NCBI RefSeq assembly: GCF_900188095.1 | Contig: NZ_FZOT01000009.1 | Coordinates: forward strand, 1 to 64,000 | DNA length: 64,000 nucleotides | Source of the DNA: Noviherbaspirillum humi | GTDB taxonomy: Bacteria; Pseudomonadota; Gammaproteobacteria; Burkholderiales; Burkholderiaceae_D | Direction: 5' to 3' | In this document: piece after piece, positions 52,488 through 60,003 of the stretch | Layout: every line of letters begins with the position of its first letter | How positions within the stretch are numbered: position 1 is the first letter of the stretch | The notes under the pieces: model-generated | What the model was told of the DNA's origin: nothing | Database searches by the model: none | What the model saw: the letters and a program-made list of their open reading frames with translations, nothing else | Program-made: the position numbers and the translations under genes

Positions 52488-54797
52488 GGCTTCGCCATGC
52501 GCCAAAGCAGGGGCCGCGCAGCGCAAGCCGGGCGTCTGCATCAGAAATCGTTCGAACTCGGCGGCCGGCATGGGCTTGCCAAGGAAGTATCCCTGCCCTT
52601 CGTCGCAGCCCAAGCCCTTCAGCATGGAGGTGGTGTCGGCGGTTTCGATCCCTTCAGCGACCACCTTCAGGTCGAGCACATGGGCCAGGCGGATGAAGGC
52701 CTCGATCACCTTGCGGCTCTCGGCACCCTCCTGCTGGTTGATGAAGGAACGGTCCAGTTTCAGCACGTCGATCGGAAAGCGCTGCAGGTAAGCCAGCCCC
52801 GAGTAGCCGGTGCCGAAATCGTCGAGCGCGATCTGGATGCCGAGCTTCTTGATCTGGGCCAGCATGCGGGCCGAGAGCTCCATGTCGTTCACCAGCGCGC
52901 TTTCGGTCAGTTCCAGTTCCAGCAGGCCGTGCGGCAGGCCCGCCGCGTCCAGCGCCGCCCTTACATCGCCCACCAGGCTGAAGCGCTGCAGCTGGCAGGC
53001 GGAAATGTTGACCGACACCCGCAGCGGCCGGCCGAAGCGGTCGATGAAGTAACGGGTACGGGCGCAGGCTTCCTGCAGCACCCAGCGGCCGATCGGCTCG
53101 ATCAGGCCGCGCTCTTCGGCGATCGGAATGAACTGCATCGGCGGCACCCGCCCCAGTTCGGGATGGTTCCAGCGCAGCAGGGCTTCCATGCCGACTATCT
53201 GCATGCTGCGCAGGTCGATGCGCGGTTGATAATGCACTTCGAATTCATGCCGCTCAAGCGCGCGGCGCAGCGCCTGTTCCACCGACAGATGGGCCTTCAT
53301 TTCCATGCTCATCTCGGGCGTGAAGAAGGCATAGCGGTTGCGGCCGGCTGCTTTGGCCTGGTACATCGCGGTGTCGGCGTTCTTGAACAGCTCTTCCCTA
53401 TCCCTGCCGTCGCTGGGAAAGAGGCTGATGCCGATGGAGGCGCTGATGAACATTTCCTGGCCGGCGACGCTGAAGGGCGCGGCCAGCGCGGCCAGCAGCT
53501 TCTCCGCCAGGGCGCTGGCCGATTCGCGGCCATGCGAGCACAAGGCGACGGCGCTGAACTCGTCGCCGCCGAGCCGTGCCACCAGGTCGGCATCGCGCAC
53601 GACGCGACGCAGCCGCCGCGACGCCTCGCTCAGAAGTTCATCGCCGGCTGCATGCCCGAGCGTGTCGTTGACTTCCTTGAAACGGTCCAGGTCGATGAAC
53701 ATGACGGCGATCGCCTGTTCCTGGCGCAGTTCGGTGCGCTCGATCATCCGGGCCAGGTGGCTGTTGAGCAGGCTGCGGTTGGGCAGGGCCGTCAGCCGAT
53801 CGTGGGTGGCGAGGCGCTCCATCATCCGCTGGCGGCTGTTCAGCTTGAGCGCGAGCGTGATCGCCACCAGCATGAACAGCAGCGTCAGCGCGGAGGCGAG
53901 CAGGCCCCAGCGGTATTCGCTGTCCGCCTCGTGTCCGATCTGCCGCATGACGTCCGCCTCCGGAATGGCGGCGCTGATCGCCAGCGGATACTCCTTCAGA
54001 TTCAGCATCACCGAGTAGCGGCTGACCGGGTCGAGCTCCGGGAGGGTCAGGGCTGCCGACCGGCGTGCCGCATCCTGTTGCGCCGCCACGAAGCGGTCGA
54101 AATCGATTTTCATGCTGCGCCGGTTTGCCGCGCCGATCCGCAGCGCGCGATAGATGCCATCCTTGCCAAGCACGCTGAGCATGCCCTCGCGCCCGAGGTC
54201 GGTCTCGTTGTAGGAGTCCGTCAGCACGGACGGCTTCACCGACACCACCACGACGCCGGCGAAGCTTCCGTCCGCGTGGTTCAGACGCCGGCTCATGTTC
54301 AGGGTTTCTTCGCCCGACACCCGGCCGATCACCGGCGCGCTGATGAAGAGGCGGTCGCTGTTCGTGCCCAAGTGCACGCGGAAATGCTCCCGGTCGCGGA
54401 TATTGACCGGCTTCGAGGCGTTGCCGGCCGTGGCCGCCACGATATCGCCATGCTCGTTGGCGATGGAGGCCAGGATCACCGCATCCGACGCCAGCACCGC
54501 CCGTTGCACCGTGCGCCCCAGGTCGACGCTGCCGTTGGATTGCTCGTACTCGTATTTCAGGAATTTCGACACCTGGTCGAACTGGCGCAGCGAGAGCAGA
54601 GTCTGCTTCTCGTAGGTGCGCACGATCTTGTCGAGGCCGGCGAAGGTGGCGAGCATCGTGCGCTCTCGTTCCCTGAGCAGGTGGGCATGAATCGTCAGCC
54701 AGATCGCCACGAGCAGCGCCAGGCTGAATCCGATGATGGTGCACAGAAGAATGAGGCTGTTGCGTTGAAAACTTCTGGCGTTTGCGCCGACGATCAT
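52482..54797 (-). CDS. GGDEF-EAL signalling protein with periplasmic Cache-like sensor (771 aa)
   Basis: Start taken at ATG 54797 (MIVGANARSF), just before the first membrane segment (about 12-36); no strong ribosome-binding site, and longer frames exist upstream. The periplasmic PDC/Cache-like domain contains NIRDREHFRVHLGTNSDRLF, nearly the same sequence as in the gene at 45834. A second membrane segment lies near 290-312, then GGDEF at about 320-485 (RLGGDEFSAV near 409) and EAL at about 495-745 with MEALLRWNHP, DDFGTGYSGL, KLDRSFI and EGIET. There is no PAS domain. Signatures appear intact for both activities. Confidence 0.91.
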   Translation of the reverse strand: MIVGANARSFQRNSLILLCTIIGFSLALLVAIWLTIHAHLLRERERTMLATFAGLDKIVRTYEKQTLLSLRQFDQVSKFLKYEYEQSNGSVDLGRTVQRAVLASDAVILASIANEHGDIVAATAGNASKPVNIRDREHFRVHLGTNSDRLFISAPVIGRVSGEETLNMSRRLNHADGSFAGVVVVSVKPSVLTDSYNETDLGREGMLSVLGKDGIYRALRIGAANRRSMKIDFDRFVAAQQDAARRSAALTLPELDPVSRYSVMLNLKEYPLAISAAIPEADVMRQIGHEADSEYRWGLLASALTLLFMLVAITLALKLNSRQRMMERLATHDRLTALPNRSLLNSHLARMIERTELRQEQAIAVMFIDLDRFKEVNDTLGHAAGDELLSEASRRLRRVVRDADLVARLGGDEFSAVALCSHGRESASALAEKLLAALAAPFSVAGQEMFISASIGISLFPSDGRDREELFKNADTAMYQAKAAGRNRYAFFTPEMSMEMKAHLSVEQALRRALERHEFEVHYQPRIDLRSMQIVGMEALLRWNHPELGRVPPMQFIPIAEERGLIEPIGRWVLQEACARTRYFIDRFGRPLRVSVNISACQLQRFSLVGDVRAALDAAGLPHGLLELELTESALVNDMELSARMLAQIKKLGIQIALDDFGTGYSGLAYLQRFPIDVLKLDRSFINQQEGAESRKVIEAFIRLAHVLDLKVVAEGIETADTTSMLKGLGCDEGQGYFLGKPMPAAEFERFLMQTPGLRCAAPALAHGEAL

Positions 54798-54991
54798 GAA
54801 GATGGAAGAGAGGGAGATGCGGAGGTCTCGCGATCTTAACACGGGGAAATTGCGCGTCAGTCGAATTCGCGTCGATATCCAGGCTCGGCTTGTAATTGTC
54901 AGGCCCCCACAACACAACCAGCAATTACAAAGCGCAGATTTCAGTTGAAGCCGGGCCTTGCGTCCCTATTTGATCTACACAAAGGTTGGCA

Positions 54992-55288
54992 ATGAATTAC
55001 TGCCACTTGCCGGTGTCTGACAGGCATGGGCGACACGCGAACCATCATGGAATGCTTATGGACAAGCAAGAAATCACGCTGGAAGAATTGCATCAGCTCG
55101 CGGCCTACATGGCGCAAGCCATCCCCGATCTGGATTGCCCCGAATGCTGCGAGTGCGGGTGGGTCTATCACTATATAGAGCGCAGCGCCGAGCTTTACCG
55201 CGAGGAGTGGGAGTGGGCCTGCCTGGCGCAGGCGCTGGTTCGCTATCGAAGGACCAGACAGTTCAGGGGCGCGGCCGGCGCCTCCTGA
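54992..55288 (+). CDS. Small Cys-rich hypothetical protein (98 aa)
   Basis: ATG 54992, with AAAGG seven bases upstream, opens a 98-residue frame; ATG 55058 (MDKQEITLEELHQ) is another possible start. The core has a compact cysteine motif DCPECCECGW that could bind zinc or a cluster, followed by an aromatic/acidic stretch (YREEWEWACLAQALVRY). No family is recognised. It is divergent from the 771-residue GGDEF-EAL gene. Confidence 0.55.
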   Translation: MNYCHLPVSDRHGRHANHHGMLMDKQEITLEELHQLAAYMAQAIPDLDCPECCECGWVYHYIERSAELYREEWEWACLAQALVRYRRTRQFRGAAGAS

Positions 55289-55379
55289 GCGCTTTCGCGA
55301 GAATTTCCCGCAAGCCCCGGCGCAGCGGAAAACAGAGCAGCGCCAAGCGGCCTGCCCTGGCCTCGCCGAGACCCGCCCC

Positions 55380-55406
55380 ATGGCGGCCGCGCTTGGCGGC
55401 CGCCAT
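55380..55406. repeat. Perfect 11-bp hairpin between convergent genes
   Basis: ATGGCGGCCGC (55380-55390) and GCGGCCGCCAT (55396-55406) form a perfect stem with loop GCTTG, one base before the stop codon end of the minus-strand DUF4142 gene and 90 bases after the converging plus-strand gene. No T-run follows in either direction, but it may still act as a bidirectional 3' structure. Confidence 0.7.
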
Positions 55407-55407
55407 A

Positions 55408-56112
55408 TCATTTCGCCGGAGCCGGCGCAGCTCCGGAGGGCGGCTGGGTGCCCGCTGGCGAAGGCGCGTTCATGGCATTGCCGGCGCTCACATTGGCCTT
55501 CGCCGTGGCGGCCGCCGAGTTGGGATCGGCCGTCATCTTCTGCGCCATCTGCAAATGCTGGTTGACGACCGGCAGCACCTTCGCCGCATAGTCCTTCAGG
55601 TCGGCCGATTGCGCCTTACCGCTCGCTTCCTGGAACAGGCGCTGCGATTGCTGATGGCTCTCCGGACCCGCTTGGGTAAGGTACATCTTGTCGAATTCAT
55701 CGCCGGCCGCCAATGCCAGCTTGTGCAGCGCGCCGGCCTGGTCCTTCTCCAGGCCGCCGGGCAGCACCACCCGGCTCTTCGCCGCCAGCTTGCGCAGGTC
55801 TTCCAGCGCATCGACATGTTCGTTCAGCATCTTTTCGGCGTAGGTCCGCACGGTGTCATTGCGCGAGATGGCAGTGGCCAGGGCCGACATCTTGATTTCG
55901 AAGAGATGGGCCTGCGTCATTTCCCGCATCAGGTTTTTGTCCGCATTGGAGATCTGGGCCTTGTCCTCGTCCGCGCCGGTCATGGCGCTGCTCTGCGCCC
56001 GCCCCTGCGGCGGATGATTGCCCTGCGCGGCGGCCGCGAGCGGTTGCAGCGAGGCGAGCAAGACGGCGCCGGCAAGCATGCACCGCAGCGAGTGGTGGTG
56101 TAACTTGGGCAT
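55408..56112 (-). CDS. DUF4142 secreted protein
   Basis: A 234-residue exported protein, start at 56112 after AAAGGAGAAC. Signal peptide ends near AAA/QG at about residue 29. The DUF4142 (ferritin-like) domain spans about 55-195: AQISNADKNLMREMTQAHLF, AEKMLNEHVDALEDLRKLA and DKMYLTQAGPESHQQ. The family is periplasmic or outer-membrane associated with unknown function. The tail is Pro/Ala-rich (PSPAGTQPPSGAAPAPAK), a low-complexity extension. Confidence 0.85.
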   Translation of the reverse strand: MPKLHHHSLRCMLAGAVLLASLQPLAAAAQGNHPPQGRAQSSAMTGADEDKAQISNADKNLMREMTQAHLFEIKMSALATAISRNDTVRTYAEKMLNEHVDALEDLRKLAAKSRVVLPGGLEKDQAGALHKLALAAGDEFDKMYLTQAGPESHQQSQRLFQEASGKAQSADLKDYAAKVLPVVNQHLQMAQKMTADPNSAAATAKANVSAGNAMNAPSPAGTQPPSGAAPAPAK

Positions 56113-56159
56113 GTGGGTTCTCCTTTAGCCTGTAATCAATTCAATTACTGGAGCGGGTT

Positions 56160-56441
56160 CTAGAGCAGCTTCGCGCGTGTCGCCATGCGTTCTCTTTCCT
56201 CCGGGGGCAGGTCGCTCGGCGCCAGGAGATGCACCGGCATGCCGAGCAACTCCTCCAGTTCGGCCTCCATGTTTCCCAGTTCGGTAAGCGTGATGCCCGG
56301 CGGCGCATCGATGAGGAAGCGCAGTTCCTCATGCTTCTTGCTGGCATCCGGCTCTATCAGACTTAGTGTGCTGTCATAGCGTATGCGTGCCAGTTCGCGC
56401 ACCGCATCGCGCTTGCCTTCCAGTACGTTGACGGAATTCAT
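56160..56441 (-). CDS. Degenerate nucleotidyltransferase-like protein (93 aa)
   Basis: Start at 56441 after AAAGGAAAA. The sequence fits the small MNT/minimal nucleotidyltransferase pattern in its second half: RFLIDAPPGITLTELGNMEAELEELLGMPVHL corresponds (over about 41-72) to the LLVDF...SLLDLGGLLMELEELLG...VDLV region. The catalytic part is gone: where active enzymes have GS followed by SDIDL, this protein reads DASKKHEELRFLID, without the metal-binding Asp pair. It is therefore probably an inactive relative, perhaps binding a partner. No HEPN gene is adjacent. Confidence 0.6.
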   Translation of the reverse strand: MNSVNVLEGKRDAVRELARIRYDSTLSLIEPDASKKHEELRFLIDAPPGITLTELGNMEAELEELLGMPVHLLAPSDLPPEERERMATRAKLL

Positions 56442-56521
56442 GTCGGTATTTTCCTTTCGGTGCGTACGCCAACGCCAAGGGCATGGGCGTCTCCTTGCGA
56501 TTGGAAATCGAGTGGGCAGCT

Positions 56522-56550
56522 AAGGTTTCCGCAAAACCTTGCATTTTTTT
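56522..56550 (+). terminator. Intrinsic terminator without an upstream gene
   Basis: AAGGTTT (56522-56528), loop CCGCA, AAACCTT (56534-56540), then GCA and seven T on the plus strand. The stem is a perfect seven pairs though AT-rich. No plus-strand gene lies upstream nearer than 55288, so it either ends an unannotated RNA or insulates the gene at 56634. Confidence 0.7.
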
Positions 56551-56633
56551 ACTTGGCAGAGCGCCATTCCATGGGCGGTCGCATCCGCATTACCGGCTTC
56601 TGCTATCGTGGCGGCTTGCCCAAGGACACCATC

Positions 56634-57050
56634 ATGAAACGACAAGGCAACCCGCCACGCTTCAAAACGTTTTCCCTCCTGCTGCTTGCCGCCGCGCCTG
56701 CCCTGGCGGCGTCCGGCGAATGGACCCGCATCGGACTCGAAGCCCAGGGCGTCACCTATGCCGACCGCGGGAGCCTGCGCCGCAATGGGGACCTGGTCAG
56801 CATATGGACCCTGTTCGATGCCGACGTCCCGCAATTGCAGCGTGAAAACGAATACGCCCATTCGTCCCGGGTGCAGATCGAATTCAACTGCGCCGAGCAC
56901 CTGGCGCGCACCGTCAACGTGGTCAACTACGCCGAGCGCATGGCTGCCGGCAAAGTGGTCGGCGTGAGGTCGGTCCCGCAGAACTGGGAAGTGCTCGCAC
57001 CGAACACGCCGCAGGCGGCGATATTCAAGCTGGCCTGTCCGAAGAGCTAG
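56634..57050 (+). CDS. Adhesin-E-like small secreted protein
   Basis: A 138-residue protein starting at ATG 56634 behind AAGGACACC. Signal peptide (FSLLLLAAAPALAAS) then a domain resembling the surface-adhesin E family (PF16747): GEWTRIGLEAQGVTYADRGS, RRNGDLVSIWTLFD, HSSRVQIEFNC and a C-terminal KLACPKS, with two cysteines placed for a disulfide. In Burkholderiales such proteins are numerous and of unknown function, so an adhesive role should not be assumed. Confidence 0.72.
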   Translation: MKRQGNPPRFKTFSLLLLAAAPALAASGEWTRIGLEAQGVTYADRGSLRRNGDLVSIWTLFDADVPQLQRENEYAHSSRVQIEFNCAEHLARTVNVVNYAERMAAGKVVGVRSVPQNWEVLAPNTPQAAIFKLACPKS

Positions 57051-57094
57051 CCGAGTGAGCCCCCTTTCGATTTTCCTAGCCACCATTGAGCGCC

Positions 57095-57772
57095 ATGCCA
57101 GACCAAACCGCCGCAAGCGATGACCTGATCGAGCAATGGCGCCCGCGCCTGGCCGCCATCGCCGCCGCCGAAGCGGGAGAAGACGGCGCCCACGACCTGA
57201 ACCACCTGCATCGGGTCTGGTCGGCGGCCCGCGCGATGCTGCACGCCCATCCCGAGGCCGATGCGCTGACGGTGCTGGCCGCATGCTATCTGCACGATCT
57301 CGTCAACCTGCCGAAGAACCATCCGCAGCGGGAAAGAGCCTCGACGATGGCGGCCGAGCTCGCCCGGGAACGCCTGCTCGCCGCGGCCTTTCCGGCCGCG
57401 CGCCTGGACAGCGTGGCCCATGCGATCGAGGCGCACAGCTTTTCCGCCGGCATCGCGCCCCGCACCATCGAGGCCCGCATCGTGCAGGATGCCGACCGGC
57501 TCGACGCCCTCGGCCCGATCGGCCTGGCGCGCCTGTTCTATACCGCCGGCCGCATGGGTTCCGCGCTGGCCCATGCCGACGATCCCCTGGCCCGCGCCCG
57601 CCGGCCGGATGACCGCGCCTACGCGCTCGACCATATCGACGTCAAGCTCGCCACCTTGCCCGCTTCCATGCAGACCGCGGCGGGCCGCCGGCTGGCAGAC
57701 GAACGTCTGGCATGGTTGAAGGACTTCCAGCGTCGCTTCGCCGCCGACTGGCTGGGCAGCGCATCCGAGTGA
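57095..57772 (+). CDS. HD-domain phosphohydrolase
   Basis: A 225-residue cytoplasmic HD-superfamily protein. Metal-binding residues are visible: His in AHDLNHLHRVW (about 33-43), the HD pair in ACYLHDLVN near residue 67, and a late Asp in IVQDADRLDALGPIG near 137. This spacing matches the YedJ/YpgQ-type nucleotide phosphohydrolases. A TTG at 57086 is in frame nine bases upstream of the chosen ATG. It begins 44 bases after the adhesin-like gene and may share its transcript. Confidence 0.85.
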   Translation: MPDQTAASDDLIEQWRPRLAAIAAAEAGEDGAHDLNHLHRVWSAARAMLHAHPEADALTVLAACYLHDLVNLPKNHPQRERASTMAAELARERLLAAAFPAARLDSVAHAIEAHSFSAGIAPRTIEARIVQDADRLDALGPIGLARLFYTAGRMGSALAHADDPLARARRPDDRAYALDHIDVKLATLPASMQTAAGRRLADERLAWLKDFQRRFAADWLGSASE

Positions 57773-57911
57773 GCGCCTGGTCACTACTTGTCTGGCATTG
57801 CGTACAAGCGCTCAGAAAACCGCCTGTCACGAAGCTTGCTTTACATCAAAAGGGGCGCTTCCTGGCAAATCCATGATGGAGGCCAATAAATAAAACCGCG
57901 AAGGAGACGAC

Positions 57912-58829
57912 ATGAACGAAGTGACGTGGCAGGGCGGTATCGAGCACTGGACCCGCAAGGGCGGTGACATCCGGCTTTTCCTGTGGCAGAAGCCGGCGGC
58001 GAAGGACGTACCGTTCCAGGGCACCATCCTGTTCGTGCACGGCTCCTCGATGGCCTCGCAGCCGACCTTCGATCTCAGCGTGCCGGGCCGGCCGGATTCC
58101 TCGGTGATGGACTGGTTCGCTGCCCGCGGCTTCGATACCTGGTGCATGGACAATGAAGGCTACGGCCGCTCCGACAAGCAGCGGCCGATCAACTTCGACA
58201 TCGGCAACGGCGCCGACGACCTCGCCGCCGGCACCGAATACATCATGGACAAGACCGGCGCCCGGCAGATGCACCTGTACGGCATCTCCTCCGGCGCGCT
58301 GAAGGCGGCGCTGTTCGCCCAGCGCCATCCGGACCGGGTGGCCCGTCTGGCGCTGGATGCGTTCGTCTGGACCGGCGAAGGCAGCCCGACGCTGGAAGAG
58401 CGGCGCAAGAAGCTGCCCGAATTCAGCGCCAGGAACAGGCGGCCGATCGACCGCGCCTTCGTGCACAGCATCTTCAACCGCGACCATCCCGGCACCGCCG
58501 ACGAAGCCACCATCAATGCCTTCGCCAACGCCATCCTCAGCCTGGACGACTCGGTGCCGACCGGCACCTATGTCGACATGTGCTCAAGATTGCCGCTGGT
58601 GGACCCGGCGCGGATCACCGTGCCGACCATGATCATGCGCGGTGAGTACGACGGCATCGCGTCCTTCGACGACCTGATCCGCTTCTTCACCCTGCTGCCG
58701 AACGCCGACAAGCAGTTCACCGTCATGTCCGGCATTTCGCATGCCAGCTTCCAGCAGAAGAACTACCTGTCGGTCTACCACATCCTGCATGCCTTCCTGA
58801 CGCTGCCGCCGCAAGTCTACAAAGGCTAG
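57912..58829 (+). CDS. Alpha/beta hydrolase
   Basis: A 305-residue alpha/beta-fold hydrolase, start after GGAGACGAC. Oxyanion region FVHGSSM near residue 41, nucleophile elbow YGISSGALKAA near 119 (Ser in GxSxG), acid MRGEYDGIASFDD near 245 and His in SGISHASF near 275 complete a triad. It lacks a signal peptide, so it acts in the cytoplasm. A Bug receptor gene follows 60 bases downstream, suggesting a small unit for uptake and hydrolysis of an ester or C-C bond substrate (inference). Confidence 0.88.
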   Translation: MNEVTWQGGIEHWTRKGGDIRLFLWQKPAAKDVPFQGTILFVHGSSMASQPTFDLSVPGRPDSSVMDWFAARGFDTWCMDNEGYGRSDKQRPINFDIGNGADDLAAGTEYIMDKTGARQMHLYGISSGALKAALFAQRHPDRVARLALDAFVWTGEGSPTLEERRKKLPEFSARNRRPIDRAFVHSIFNRDHPGTADEATINAFANAILSLDDSVPTGTYVDMCSRLPLVDPARITVPTMIMRGEYDGIASFDDLIRFFTLLPNADKQFTVMSGISHASFQQKNYLSVYHILHAFLTLPPQVYKG

Positions 58830-58889
58830 GCGCGGTTAGTCATCGTCATTCGCGGTTTCCGGGTTGGTTTTCCAGCAGGGAGGTCAGGC

Positions 58890-59861
58890 ATGAAATCGGT
58901 TCTGGGTGCATTCGCAGTGCTGTTGTCGCTTTCTCTCGGCGTGGGCGCGCCGGCGCATGCCGACGGCTATCCGTCGCGGCCGGTGAAGCTCGTGGTGCCG
59001 TTCGCGCCGGGCGGCTTCACCGACGTGGTGGCGCGGCTGCTGGCGCAGCGGCTGCAAGCTTCGCTCGGGCAATCCTTCATCGTCGAGAACAAGCCGGGCG
59101 CCGGCTCCACCATCGGCACCGAGCAGGTGGCCAAGGCGGCGCCGGACGGCTATACCCTGGTGATGGTGTCCACCACCCATGTGATCGGGTCGGCGCTGTA
59201 CAGGAACCTCGGCTACGATCCCATCGCCAGCTTCACGCCGGTGGCCAAGCTGGTCGAGTCGCCCTATGTGCTGCTGGTGAACAGCAAGGTGCCGGCAAAC
59301 AGCGTGAAGGACTTCATCGAGCTGGCGAAGGTGCAGCCGAATGCGATCCACTATGCCTCTTCTGGAAACGGCAGTTCGCAGCACCTGATGGGCGGACTGT
59401 TCGCCGCCCGCGCGGGGGTGCAGCTCAAGCATGTGCCCTACCGCGGCAGCAGCCAGGCGGGTCAGGACCTGGTGGCCGGCGTGGTGGAAAGCAGCTTTGC
59501 CGGGGTGCCGAACGCCCTCACCTATCTGCCGTCCGGCAAGGTGAAGGCGCTGGCCGTCACCACCGCCAAGCGCAGCAAGCTGATGCCGGACGTGCCCAGC
59601 CTGCAGGAAGCCGGCGTGCCGGACTACGATGCCAACGTCTGGCTGGCGCTGCTGGCGCCGGCGAAGACGCCCAAGGATATCGTCACCAGGCTGAATGCGG
59701 AAATCGTGAAGATCCTGAATTCGCCCGATGCCCAGCAGCAGTTCACGGCTGCCGGCGTCGAACCCAGCCCATCCACGCCGGAGGAACTGGGCGAATATCT
59801 GCTGCGGGAGCGGGACCTGTGGAGCGCCGTGGTCAAGGAGGCGGGCATCAAGGTGGATTAG
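58890..59861 (+). CDS. Bug-family tripartite tricarboxylate transporter receptor (periplasmic)
   Basis: A 323-residue Bug protein preceded by AGGGAGG. Signal peptide about 1-24 (LLSLSLGVGAPAHA/DGYPS). Signatures: VPFAPGGFTDVVAR, VENKPGAGSTIGTEQ, APDGYTLV, SSGNGSSQHLMGGL and PYRGSSQAGQDLVAG. It is the third Bug gene in the window and probably shares a transcript with the alpha/beta hydrolase. No TctA/TctB partner is present. Confidence 0.9.
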   Translation: MKSVLGAFAVLLSLSLGVGAPAHADGYPSRPVKLVVPFAPGGFTDVVARLLAQRLQASLGQSFIVENKPGAGSTIGTEQVAKAAPDGYTLVMVSTTHVIGSALYRNLGYDPIASFTPVAKLVESPYVLLVNSKVPANSVKDFIELAKVQPNAIHYASSGNGSSQHLMGGLFAARAGVQLKHVPYRGSSQAGQDLVAGVVESSFAGVPNALTYLPSGKVKALAVTTAKRSKLMPDVPSLQEAGVPDYDANVWLALLAPAKTPKDIVTRLNAEIVKILNSPDAQQQFTAAGVEPSPSTPEELGEYLLRERDLWSAVVKEAGIKVD

Positions 59862-60003
59862 CGCCTATCACTAAAGAATAACGTCAAGAGTGTTTATTTT
59901 CGTCATCATGCGCTAAGCTGGCGGGGTGCTATTTTGGCTAGCATCAATTCGCCCGCCACGGCCGACCGTGGCGCCATCCGCGTCTCACCAGCCTGTTTCG
60001 CCC

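Noticed and set aside
52497-54839. Long plus-strand frame antisense to the 771-residue GGDEF-EAL gene
   Set aside because: No recognisable protein content; mirror of conserved GGDEF and EAL coding sequence.
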